From assembly GCF_014697575.1 (NCBI RefSeq), contig NZ_JACJSC010000023.1, positions 42,446 to 106,445 on the forward strand: 64,000 nucleotides of DNA. The letters run 5' to 3'. Below are positions 15,777 through 24,473 of the stretch, piece by piece; position 1 is the stretch's first letter, and every line of letters begins with the position of its first letter. This DNA is from Planktothrix sp. FACHB-1365 (GTDB lineage: Bacteria; Cyanobacteriota; Cyanobacteriia; Cyanobacteriales; Microcoleaceae). Both the position numbers and the translations under genes were made by a program. Below the pieces are notes generated by a model. It did not search any database and was not told the origin of the DNA. It saw only the letters and a list, made by a program, of their open reading frames with translations.

Positions 15777-17135
15777 ATGACTACAAATTCTCGACGTTAC
15801 CATATTACAACTTTCGGCTGTCAGATGAATAAAGCCGACTCGGAACGCATGGCGGGTGTTTTAGAAGAAATGGGATTTGATTTTACCGAAGATCCCAACG
15901 ATGCTAATGTGATTCTTTATAATACTTGTACGATTCGAGATAATGCCGAACAAAAGGTTTATTCCTATTTAGGAAGACAAGCCAAACGCAAGCAAGAAGA
16001 ACCGGATTTAACGATTATTGTCGCCGGATGTGTTGCTCAACAGGAAGGGGAAACCTTGCTGCGTCGGGTTCCTGAAATCGATTTAGTTATGGGGCCACAA
16101 CACGCCAACCGTTTACAAGACTTATTAGAACAGGTGTTTGATGGCAATCAAATTGTTGCCACAGAACCCATAGAAATCATCGAAGATATTACAAAACCTC
16201 GTCGAGATAGTGATGTGACGGCGTGGGTTAATGTGATTTATGGTTGTAATGAACGTTGCACCTATTGTGTAGTTCCTAATGTGCGCGGCATTGAACAATC
16301 TCGCACCCCAGAAGCTATTCGTGCTGAAATTGAAGAATTAGCTCGTTTGGGTTATAAAGAAATCACATTATTAGGGCAAAATATTGATGCCTATGGTCGT
16401 GATTTACCCGGTTCAACTCCTGAAGGTCGGCATTTATATAACTTCACGGATTTATTATATTTTATTCATGATGTACCCGGTATTGAACGGATTCGCTTTG
16501 CTACCAGTCACCCCCGTTATTTTACCGAAAGATTGATTCGAGCTTGTGCGGAATTACCGAAAGTTTGTGAACATTTTCACATCCCGTTTCAATCGGGAGA
16601 TAATCAGCTTTTAAAGGCAATGGCACGGGGTTATACTCATGAAAAATATCGCCGAATTATTAATACAATTCGGGAGTATATGCCGGATGCTTCTATTAGT
16701 GCAGATGCGATTGTAGGATTTCCAGGGGAAACCGAGGAACAATTTGAAAATACATTAAAATTAGTAGATGATATTGGCTTTGATTTGTTAAATACCGCAG
16801 CTTATTCTCCTCGTCCTGGAACTCCGGCGGCGTTGTGGGAAAATCAACTGAGTGAGGAGGTCAAAGCTGATCGTTTACAACGATTAAATCGCTTAGTTTC
16901 TGTTAAGGCGGCTGAACGTTCACAACGTTATTTTAACAGAATTGAAGAAGTGTTAGTTGAGGGAACAAATTCTAAAGATCCTTCTCAAGTTATGGGACGG
17001 ACACGGGGAAATCGTTTAACGTTTTTCTCTGGAAATTTAGCGGAATTAAAAGGTCAACAGGTGAAAGTGAAAATAACCCAGGTAAGACCCTTTAGTCTAA
17101 CTGGAGAACCTGTTGAGTTGTGTATACCTGTATGA
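15777..17135 (+). CDS. miaB: tRNA-2-methylthio-N6-dimethylallyladenosine synthase MiaB
   Basis: A radical-SAM methylthiotransferase that adds the 2-methylthio group at A37 of tRNAs reading U-starting codons. At 452 residues it is complete. The three N-terminal Cys for one cluster are Cys15 ([11 protein letters not shown]), Cys51 ([10 protein letters not shown]) and Cys85 (AGCVAQQ). The radical-SAM cluster is Cys157, Cys161 and Cys164 ([12 protein letters not shown]). The C-terminal TRAM domain has GRTRGNR and an SLTGE ending. The stop overlaps the start of the next gene (ATGA). Confidence 0.96.
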   Translation: MTTNSRRYHITTFGCQMNKADSERMAGVLEEMGFDFTEDPNDANVILYNTCTIRDNAEQKVYSYLGRQAKRKQEEPDLTIIVAGCVAQQEGETLLRRVPEIDLVMGPQHANRLQDLLEQVFDGNQIVATEPIEIIEDITKPRRDSDVTAWVNVIYGCNERCTYCVVPNVRGIEQSRTPEAIRAEIEELARLGYKEITLLGQNIDAYGRDLPGSTPEGRHLYNFTDLLYFIHDVPGIERIRFATSHPRYFTERLIRACAELPKVCEHFHIPFQSGDNQLLKAMARGYTHEKYRRIINTIREYMPDASISADAIVGFPGETEEQFENTLKLVDDIGFDLLNTAAYSPRPGTPAALWENQLSEEVKADRLQRLNRLVSVKAAERSQRYFNRIEEVLVEGTNSKDPSQVMGRTRGNRLTFFSGNLAELKGQQVKVKITQVRPFSLTGEPVELCIPV

Positions 17136-17686
17136 CCGCTAAAAATGAGTTGAGAACGGCGATTTTATCCTTGGGTTTGGGGTTAGTTGTAACGGGAATG
17201 GGAGTGAGTGCGATCGCCTGTCAAACCTCCTCTAATTCCCCAACCTCTCAAGCGGAGCAGACTGTAGATTATTATTGGGAGTTACCAGAAGTTCCCTTAA
17301 ATACTGGGGAAACAGAGAAAAATCCCGTACAATTACCCCAACCGCAGGCGAATGGAGATTATCAGCGATCGCCTCATTCCTCCTGGGAAGCTACAAACCC
17401 CAAGGCTCAAGGAATTGATTGTCGGATGTTAGGAAATACCACTTATGAAAAATTAGAAAATCCCAGTGATAAAACCCAATTAAATATTGAAAATTGGCCT
17501 GTAGTCGGACAATTAAAACCCGGACAGGATTTTGAAATTAATTTAGGCCCTGCGGGATTTGGCGTGGTTTACGATACGAAACAACAACCTTGGATTTATG
17601 TTGAAAAAACCGATGAAACAGGCGCACCTTCTGACTGTTTTGTTCGAGCAAATCAACGCTTTGTACAACCCATTGCTCCTCAATAA
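17132..17686 (+). CDS. Lipoprotein-like protein coupled to miaB
   Basis: A 184-residue protein of unknown function. A hydrophobic leader ([21 protein letters not shown]) ends at Cys, a plausible lipobox with the Cys near residue 30. A Gln/Pro/Ser-rich linker follows, then a C-terminal beta-rich half ([36 protein letters not shown]) that looks SH3-like. Cys pairs may form a disulfide. The ATG at 17132 overlaps the miaB TGA by two bases; an earlier frame start at 17120 lies inside miaB and is less likely. It probably acts in the periplasm. Confidence 0.75.
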   Translation: MTAKNELRTAILSLGLGLVVTGMGVSAIACQTSSNSPTSQAEQTVDYYWELPEVPLNTGETEKNPVQLPQPQANGDYQRSPHSSWEATNPKAQGIDCRMLGNTTYEKLENPSDKTQLNIENWPVVGQLKPGQDFEINLGPAGFGVVYDTKQQPWIYVEKTDETGAPSDCFVRANQRFVQPIAPQ

Positions 17687-17712
17687 AATATACCACAAAA
17701 ACCCGGTTTCTC

Positions 17713-17745
17713 AAAAACCCGGTTTCTTTAAGAAACCGGGTTTTT
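17713..17745. terminator. Bidirectional terminator from the AAAAACCCGGTTTCT repeat
   Basis: AAAAACCCGGTTTCT (17713-17727), loop TTA, then the exact complement (17731-17745). An extra left arm lies at 17697-17711. It sits between convergent genes and touches the minus-strand stop codon. The same 15-bp arm builds the 84-bp array at 35366-36016. Confidence 0.8.
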
Positions 17746-19390
17746 ATCTAATTTTACAACTTTCTATTTTTTCTGCTAATATTTCTAAATGTTGCCACCA
17801 TTTTCCGGTAGCAATAATCCAATTGCGGGTGGGTAAATGTCCGATAGAAGCAGAGGTTTTATATTCAATACCATAATCAGGATCATGGGGATTATAAGTT
17901 AACCATCCCACTTGCTGACAAAATTCTCCATAATCTCTTTCAGTTTGTTGATAAATTTGATTTTGAATACTAAACCCAAACCGTCCATTACTATATTTTA
18001 CCCAGAGATGATTAATAGTTTTTAAATCTTCACAGGGTAAATTTTCTAAATCCTTGGCGTGTATGTAGGCTTTTTTCGATTTTTTGAGTGCTGCACACAA
18101 CACAAGCCAGGTTTCTTGATCCGCTTGTTTCCACCGTTTTTGAGCTAAGAGAGTTTGTAGTTTAGTATAATCAACACCAACGGCGGATTTTAAAGGATCA
18201 TTTAATGGCTGATAGCCAAAATTCTGTTTAATTCGATCTAATAAATTAGGCGTTGTAGGAGGAGTCTGGCGAAGCTTTTGAGATGTCTTTTTAAGCGGAA
18301 TAACAGGTTTAACTGCAAGATTTACAGAACTTTCAAAAGATTCAATTGCTTTTAAGGCTTCTTCAGCCGATTTATAGCGCTGACTAAGAGCGGGAGAAGT
18401 TAATCGATTTAATACGGTTTCTAAGCGATCGCTAATAATTTGTTTAGGTGTTAAATAATTGCGCCAATTCCATTTTTCATTATGCTCATCATATAAATTC
18501 CCTGGGGAAATTCCTGTGATTAAATATAAACAAGTAACCCCTAAACTATACAAATCACTCGCGGGATAAACATTTCCTCTGGTTTGTTCAGGAGCCATAA
18601 ATTCTGGCGTTCCAATAATTGTTCCACTCTGGAGTAAAGCAGTTCCCGTTAACACTTTTGCTACGCCAAAATCAATTAAAACAATATCACCTGTTTCTAT
18701 ATTTGGGTTAACTTTATTTTGAAAATTATTCTCATATATAATATTTGAAATCTGCTGTTTTAGTTTTATACTAATTTGAGCCTGTTCTTGTTCTCCCATT
18801 TTCAGAGTTGGAGGACTTTGGGTTAAATCTTCATCAGGATCGAAGGATTTTTCATAAGCAGGAGAGAGAGAACACCGCCGCATCAAATTAGCAGGTTTAA
18901 TATCTCGATGAATAATATTGTGTTCATGAATAAATTGTAAAACAGGAAGAATTTGTTTTAAAACTTGCCAGATTTTTTTTTCTTGAAATAATCCGCTTTC
19001 TTTTAATTCATCAAATAAAGTTTTTCCCTCAATATATTCTTGCACAATAAACAATTGTTGATTTTGTTCAAAATGAGCTAAAAGTTGAGGGATTTGAGGG
19101 TGTTTTCCCAATTCATCTAAACGCACTGCTTCTTGACGAAATAATTTGGCGGCGGTTTCATAATCCTTGGGGTTTTCATATAGAAATAGAAATTGTTTAA
19201 TGACACAATAGGGATGGGAAGGAATTTGTTGATCAATTGCTAAAAAGGTTCTGCCAAAACCGCCTCTGCTTAAAGGTTTTATAGCGAGATAACGGTTTTG
19301 AAGTAATAGGAATTGACCACAACCTTGACAATATTCGGCTAAGTTGGGATTTTCTGGGTGAGAACATCCTACGGTCACACAGTAACTCAT
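17744..19390 (-). CDS. Zinc-ribbon Ser/Thr protein kinase fused to a GUN4 domain
   Basis: A 548-residue fusion. Residues 1-30 form a four-Cys ribbon (MSYCVTVGC, then YCQGCG). The kinase has a G-loop (LSRGGFGRTF), a VIKQF lysine, HRDIKPAN, DFG (LIDFGVAK) and MAPEQTRG. An insertion of about 60 residues separates HRDIKPAN from DFG. The C-terminal ~150 residues are a GUN4 domain (YTKLQTLLAQKRWKQAD, then IYQQTERDYGEFCQQVGW), a tetrapyrrole-binding fold known from Mg-chelatase regulation. I infer a kinase tuned by a tetrapyrrole or a partner. Start at 19390; the 19441 frame adds an unsupported leader. Confidence 0.88.
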   Translation of the reverse strand: MSYCVTVGCSHPENPNLAEYCQGCGQFLLLQNRYLAIKPLSRGGFGRTFLAIDQQIPSHPYCVIKQFLFLYENPKDYETAAKLFRQEAVRLDELGKHPQIPQLLAHFEQNQQLFIVQEYIEGKTLFDELKESGLFQEKKIWQVLKQILPVLQFIHEHNIIHRDIKPANLMRRCSLSPAYEKSFDPDEDLTQSPPTLKMGEQEQAQISIKLKQQISNIIYENNFQNKVNPNIETGDIVLIDFGVAKVLTGTALLQSGTIIGTPEFMAPEQTRGNVYPASDLYSLGVTCLYLITGISPGNLYDEHNEKWNWRNYLTPKQIISDRLETVLNRLTSPALSQRYKSAEEALKAIESFESSVNLAVKPVIPLKKTSQKLRQTPPTTPNLLDRIKQNFGYQPLNDPLKSAVGVDYTKLQTLLAQKRWKQADQETWLVLCAALKKSKKAYIHAKDLENLPCEDLKTINHLWVKYSNGRFGFSIQNQIYQQTERDYGEFCQQVGWLTYNPHDPDYGIEYKTSASIGHLPTRNWIIATGKWWQHLEILAEKIESCKIR

Positions 19391-19487
19391 CGCAGGGGTA
19401 GGGGGAGGGGAGAAAGTATTGTTGAGCCGATAATAGCACAACTGATCATAAAATTAGTTATAGATTTTTGAAGGAACCACAAAGGCA

Positions 19488-20270
19488 CTAAGGCACTAAG
19501 AAAGGATAAAAAATATTAACAATTTCACAAAACCCTTCCACTTCTGAACCTGCGGTTACATAACGGGGTTTATGGGTTAATTGATCACTATAGTCTAAGA
19601 TATTAGCAACTCCAACGGATTGAGGAAATAACTCAGAATTAAATAAAGTTTGATCATTGGGACTATCGCCAATGGTGAGAATTTGTTCAGGGGTTAAGTC
19701 TGACCAATATTGCTGAATTACTTTTAATAATCCTGTAGCTTTATCTTGGGTTTTGGGTTTAATATGACCTTGAACGGTGCTATAGGTAAATCCCCAGCCT
19801 AATTCTTCACAAAGTTCTGTTAACAGTTGAATTTCCGATAAACTAATATTTTGAATCTCAAATGTCCAATCTGTAAACCGAAAAAAATTATCGGCGGAGG
19901 CTTGTAGGTTAGGATATTGGACTTGGAGAATTTGAAACGCTTGAGCTAAGTTTTGACGATGTTGGGAGAGGGAATTTAAGGAAATTAAAAATTGAGGCTG
20001 ATCAAATTCAAAAGGATAAAATAATCCGCCATTTTCGGCGATCGCACCGCTTACCGGAAGATAATGTTTAAGTGCTTGAACCCATCCCGCAGAACGTCCT
20101 GTAATTAAAATTATGGGGATTTTAGCTTGTTTTAATTGAGATAAAGCTTGTAATAAATTCGTTGTAAATTTTCCGTTTTTTGTTAAGGTTCCATCGATAT
20201 CCGTTGCGATCAAACGAATATGCTGAAGTGCATTTGTTTGTATCGCTTCCGTCAATGGTATTAAAGACAT
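19488..20270 (-). CDS. HAD-superfamily (type IIB) phosphatase
   Basis: A 260-residue HAD phosphatase of the Cof/mannosyl-phosphoglycerate phosphatase type. It shows DIDGTLT (motif I), ITGRSAG (motif II), the KPKTQDKATGL lysine and GDSPNDQTLF (motif IV), with a C2B cap between. The substrate is likely a phosphorylated sugar but is not determined. Start at 20270: an SD GGGAGGAT lies just upstream and overlaps the stop of the kinase-WD40 gene, so the two are coupled. It is between two kinase genes on the same strand. Confidence 0.85.
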   Translation of the reverse strand: MSLIPLTEAIQTNALQHIRLIATDIDGTLTKNGKFTTNLLQALSQLKQAKIPIILITGRSAGWVQALKHYLPVSGAIAENGGLFYPFEFDQPQFLISLNSLSQHRQNLAQAFQILQVQYPNLQASADNFFRFTDWTFEIQNISLSEIQLLTELCEELGWGFTYSTVQGHIKPKTQDKATGLLKVIQQYWSDLTPEQILTIGDSPNDQTLFNSELFPQSVGVANILDYSDQLTHKPRYVTAGSEVEGFCEIVNIFYPFLVP

Positions 20271-20284
20271 GAACCGAATCCTCC

Positions 20285-22339
20285 CTATTTTAAAGGCATT
20301 TGCCAAATTTTAATCGTTTTATCTTCACTACCACTGACTACAATTTGACCATTGGAACTCACAGCCAAAGCATTAATGGGTTTAGCATGGCCCCATAATG
20401 TTGCCAGTTTTTTCCCAGTTTTGAGATCCCAAACCACCACATTATCACCGCCACTGAGAAGGGTTTTACCATCCTTGGTAATTGCTAAAGATTTGACAGG
20501 ATTATTATTCGCTTTCCAGACTGCTTTTTGTTCCCCAGTATTGGGATTCCATAACCGAATTGTGCCATCATCACTAGCACTAATTAAAGTTTTGCCATCG
20601 GGACTATAAACTAGGGCGTTAATAGTTCCTTCATGACCGGATATGCTGCGTTTGCGAGTCCCGGTTTGTAGATTCCAAAATCGAATCAAGCGGTCTGTTC
20701 CGCCACTGACTAAAGTTTGACCATCAGGACTAAAAGCTAAGGTATTAATAGCCCCTTCATGACCCGCAATGGTTAATAGTCGAGATCCCGTTTCTGAACC
20801 CCAGAGGCGAATGGTTTGATCGTCACTACCACTGGCTAAAATCTGACCATTAGGACTAAAAGCGATCGCATTGACCGCTTCAGTATGACCTTCAATGGTT
20901 CGGATTCGATTTCCGTCCTTCAAATCCCACAGACGAATGGTTTTATCATTACTACCACTGGCTAAAATTTTACCGTCTGGACTAATGGCTAAAGCTTTCA
21001 CCCAACTGGAATGGGCTGCAATTGTACGGGGTGGAGCATCTGTTTTTAAATCCCAAATTCTAATCGCTCCAAAACTTCCCACCGCTAAGGTCTGATTATT
21101 AGGACTAATCACCGCCGCATAAACCTGACCAACGGCTCGTTTGTAGTCCTCTAAAAAAATACTACTCGGTAAACTTTTTAAAATTAAAATCGGATTAGCC
21201 GGAATGAATCCATAGCGGACATAGCCATCAATTTGAGTATAAATCCCCCCAAATATGAGTAAAGAAGTGCCTAAAACCCATAAATATTTAACCGGAATTT
21301 TAGGGAGTGTAATGTTAGGGGCAGAAAAATTAAAACCTGTACTTTGGGTGGCATTGATCTGCTCCCGTTTAGAGCGTTGACGTTTAGAACCAGTAGTATC
21401 TTTAGATTCAGACGTATTATTCTTATTATTGGCAGATTGATTCAGATCAACCTCTGCCAAACATTGCAAAATCATCTGTGGATTTTGGGGGCGATTACCG
21501 GGAAAAGTCGCCATTAAATAATCAATCAGCGCCGCCAATTGATCCGAAATATTAGGAGCCCCTTTACGCCACAATAACTTTCCAGTTCGAGGATTTTCGG
21601 GATAAGCAGTGGGGGGTTTTCCGGTTAATAAATAAATAAAAGTTCGCCCTAGGGCAAAAAAATCAGATTGAGGGACGGCTTTCCCATTCATTTGTTCTGG
21701 GGGCGTATATCCAGGGGAAACAATACCCGTCACATTTTGCCCCTGTTCTACCTTGGCTAAATAGGTGCCTGAAACTTCTCGCGCCGTTCCAAAATCAATT
21801 AAAACTAACTGTCCATTGGGTTTCCTCATAATATTTTGAGGCTTAATATCCCGATGGAAGTATTGCAAATTATGAACTTGATCTAAAATTTCCGCCAGTT
21901 GTTTTAACCATTCCATCGCCTGTTCTTGGCTGATGGGTTCCTTTTTCCGTTCCTTCATCCAATCCTGTAAATTTAAACCCTCAATTTTTTCCATAACCAA
22001 ACAATGGAGGGTTTCTTCAGTTCCTTTGGGAGTATAGGTGAAGTATCCATCAGGATCAACTTTAGGAATACCCGGATGGTTCAGATGGCTTAAAACCTTG
22101 GCTTCTTGCTTAAACAGAGTGACAGCTTTGGGGTGGTTTTTTAATAAAACCTTAAGAACTTTACATTTTCCTTGATCATCAATTTCAAAGGTTTTGCCAA
22201 AACCGCCACCGCCAAGTTGTTTGATCACACGATATCGCCCCTCCAGCAAAAGATCTGAACCGCATTGACAACAAATGCGCCGATTCTCGTTTGCTGAATC
22301 AGTTGGATTTGGGCACTTAGGATTAAGGCAATAACTCAC
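20285..22339 (-). CDS. Zinc-ribbon Ser/Thr kinase with membrane anchor and 7 WD40 blades
   Basis: 684 residues. An N-terminal ribbon (MSYCLNPKCPNP, then ICCQCG) precedes the kinase: G-loop LGGGGFGKTF, KVLKV, HRDIKPQN, LIDFGTARE and TPPEQMNGK. One membrane helix (YLWVLGTSLLIFGGIYTQI, ~residue 350) follows, then seven WD40 repeats such as VKALAISPDGKILASGSNDK, closing one propeller. The propeller lies on the other side of the membrane from the kinase, so it may sense an extracytoplasmic partner. That topology is inferred. It is upstream of the HAD and kinase-GUN4 genes. Confidence 0.9.
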   Translation of the reverse strand: MSYCLNPKCPNPTDSANENRRICCQCGSDLLLEGRYRVIKQLGGGGFGKTFEIDDQGKCKVLKVLLKNHPKAVTLFKQEAKVLSHLNHPGIPKVDPDGYFTYTPKGTEETLHCLVMEKIEGLNLQDWMKERKKEPISQEQAMEWLKQLAEILDQVHNLQYFHRDIKPQNIMRKPNGQLVLIDFGTAREVSGTYLAKVEQGQNVTGIVSPGYTPPEQMNGKAVPQSDFFALGRTFIYLLTGKPPTAYPENPRTGKLLWRKGAPNISDQLAALIDYLMATFPGNRPQNPQMILQCLAEVDLNQSANNKNNTSESKDTTGSKRQRSKREQINATQSTGFNFSAPNITLPKIPVKYLWVLGTSLLIFGGIYTQIDGYVRYGFIPANPILILKSLPSSIFLEDYKRAVGQVYAAVISPNNQTLAVGSFGAIRIWDLKTDAPPRTIAAHSSWVKALAISPDGKILASGSNDKTIRLWDLKDGNRIRTIEGHTEAVNAIAFSPNGQILASGSDDQTIRLWGSETGSRLLTIAGHEGAINTLAFSPDGQTLVSGGTDRLIRFWNLQTGTRKRSISGHEGTINALVYSPDGKTLISASDDGTIRLWNPNTGEQKAVWKANNNPVKSLAITKDGKTLLSGGDNVVVWDLKTGKKLATLWGHAKPINALAVSSNGQIVVSGSEDKTIKIWQMPLK

Positions 22340-22691
22340 AGAAGCGAGAACCCAGATCTAGGTTGCAGAGTCAGGAGCCAGGAGTCAGGAGTCAGGAGTT
22401 AGAAGGTGATGGGGTGTGGGGTGTGGGGGGTGAGGTTTCGGATATTGGGTTTCGGGTTTGAGGTTTCGAGTTTCGGGTTTAATTAATTTCCCCCGATCCC
22501 CTTATCTCCTTGCCCCCTTTGTGAGATCCTTGTCCTGATATCCTTCCTGCTCCCCGGCTCCTCTACCCTTTTTTCCTTCTATATCCCGTTTCCTGTCTTC
22601 TGTATGAATGTCCTTAGACTAATTCCACTATAACAGGGAAACGAAGTATTCAGTGATCCATCCCCTACACAGGTAGTGGCTTAGGATTAAA
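22340..22691. other. Intergenic stretch with three families of heptamer repeats
   Basis: This is the upstream region of the minus-strand kinase-WD40 gene and lies downstream of the exchanger gene. It is filled by heptamer repeats (22373-22482) and a T/C-rich stretch. No ORF or RNA gene is seen, and no convincing promoter can be named. Confidence 0.6.
22373..22482. repeat. Stack of three heptameric tandem repeats
   Basis: AGGAGTC-type units run from 22373 to 22400 (four, one or two mismatched), GGGGTGT occurs twice at 22411-22424, and GGTTTCG-type units fill 22434-22482 in exact 7-bp register (seven units, four close to consensus). These are the STRR class of cyanobacterial repeat. Confidence 0.8.
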
Positions 22692-23807
22692 TCAACCAAT
22701 TCCTTCAATAATCGGATGGAAGTAAAACGCAATCCCCAGTACCGTATAAGCAGCCAAGAGTAAAACCCCCTCCAGCCAATCAGAACGACCATCGGAACTG
22801 ACGGAGTTGGCAATTAATACAGAGACCGCAACGGCGATTAATTCAAAGGGATTAAAATTCAAATCCATTGGTTTGCCTAATATCCATCCAGCTAACACTA
22901 AGACTGGGGCGACAAATAAAGCAATTTGCAAACTAGACCCCAAGGCAACGGAGACGGATAAATCCATTTTATCTTTCATGGCAACGGTAACGGCCGTGGC
23001 GTGTTCGGCGGCGTTTCCAATAATGGGTACTAAAATCACCCCGGTAAATAGGGCGGTGAGTCCCAGGCTAGAGGTCGCTTCCTCCAAAGTACCGACTAAT
23101 AATTCCGACTCGAGGGCGACTGTCAGTGTCGCGAGCAGCAAAATACCAATCCACAGCTTTAAATTGACCTTTTCCGCTTCATGTCCGGCTTCTTCTGGGG
23201 TGATTTGTCCATCTGCATCGTTTTCAGCCACTCCCACATCATATAGATAGGAGTGGGTTTTCATGGAAAACAGCAGGGTGAGGATATAAACCGTAATCAA
23301 AACAATGGCAACCGCCGCCGAGAGGGTTTGCATCGTGGGTTCCTGAATGCCGATGGAGGTCGCGTCCACGGCCGTTGGCACTAAAATGGCAATTACGGCT
23401 AAATTCATGGCGGAGGCATTTAAACGGGCAATTACGGGCTGGAATTGTTGTTCTTTGAAGCGTAAACCCCCTAAAAACATGGATAACCCCATGACTAACA
23501 GCAGGTTTCCCATAATTGATCCCACTAAACTGGATTTCACCACATCCACTAATCCAGCATTGAGGGCTACAATTCCAATAATTAATTCAGTGGCATTACC
23601 AAAGGTCGCGTTTAACAACCCCCCTAAATTAGGGCCAAGGACAACGGCGATCTCTTCGGTCGCGGTTCCCATCCAACCCGCTAAGGGAATAATCGCTAAG
23701 GCTGAGGTAATAAATACAATTGTTGATCCCCACTCGAAAAAGTGCGCCGCGATGGAAATCGGAACAAAAATTAAGAGTGTTGACAGTAAGGTTTTGGTAT
23801 TTAACAT
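22692..23807 (-). CDS. cax: Calcium/proton exchanger (CAX family)
   Basis: A cation antiporter that uses the proton gradient to export Ca2+ and possibly Mn2+. It is 371 residues with about 10-11 membrane helices. The two family repeats are clear: GNATELIIGIVAL and PIIGNAAEHATAVTVAMKDK, each with the ion-binding acidic residue. A small acidic loop (GVAENDADGQITPEEAGHE) lies in the middle. I start at MLNTKTLL (23807, SD GGTGA); the longer frame from 23888 adds 27 residues that look untranslated. It is divergent from the GH57 gene. Confidence 0.9.
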   Translation of the reverse strand: MLNTKTLLSTLLIFVPISIAAHFFEWGSTIVFITSALAIIPLAGWMGTATEEIAVVLGPNLGGLLNATFGNATELIIGIVALNAGLVDVVKSSLVGSIMGNLLLVMGLSMFLGGLRFKEQQFQPVIARLNASAMNLAVIAILVPTAVDATSIGIQEPTMQTLSAAVAIVLITVYILTLLFSMKTHSYLYDVGVAENDADGQITPEEAGHEAEKVNLKLWIGILLLATLTVALESELLVGTLEEATSSLGLTALFTGVILVPIIGNAAEHATAVTVAMKDKMDLSVSVALGSSLQIALFVAPVLVLAGWILGKPMDLNFNPFELIAVAVSVLIANSVSSDGRSDWLEGVLLLAAYTVLGIAFYFHPIIEGIG

Positions 23808-24473
23808 GGAATTTATCACCAATATGGGCATACAAGACTGGAATTTGGCAGTTGAGAATTTAGAGTAAGCCGTTTTTGAGATTACCACCAGCCCTTGTTA
23901 ATAGGATTTATACCCTAATGTAGGAGAAAAGTCAGGATTTGCAAACATTAGGAGGATTGAACAATAGGGATCAACTTCTCATCCGTTCAATTCATAGATT
24001 TACAGGATAATTTGTTCTTTGCTGTGATCTGACTCTTAATTTATCCCTGAAAAACCTATTTCCTAGGGAGGGTTTAAAATTAAGCTCAATCCATCATAGA
24101 AAGAATAACAATACTCCGGTGTACTGCAAAGCGATATAAACAAATATTAACTTTTTTAACTTAACTTGCCAGACCTTGGAATTTTCATTATCATACAATC
24201 ACAGCAGTCAAAAATTTTATCCTAAAATTTCAGAACTATCTCTTCAAATTGTACGGAATTAACACCGATGAAAAGACTTTGATCATCCCTTAAACCGCTT
24301 AAAAAAGCTGAAGACTTCGGTTGATTCTGTTCTGATAGCATTGCCCTGTCTTTATTAGAATAGACAACAAATTTTGAGGCGGATTATCAATGCTGATTCC
24401 TCTTGAATCTACTAAAAGTTAAAGCTTTTTTGGGACTTCTTGAATTGTTTGTATCTTATAGGATTACAGTTGC
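23808..24473. other. Divergent intergenic region, no gene seen
   Basis: 666 bp between the minus-strand exchanger and the plus-strand GH57 gene. It is AT-rich with several T-tracts and must hold promoters for both. I see no tRNA, riboswitch, long repeat or convincing ORF. A weak CTGAAGACTTCGG hairpin lies near 24309. Nothing else stands out. Confidence 0.5.

Noticed and set aside
22807..23868. Plus-strand ORFs of 147 and 173 codons across the exchanger gene
   Set aside because: They are antisense shadows of a well-supported membrane transporter; no own motifs.
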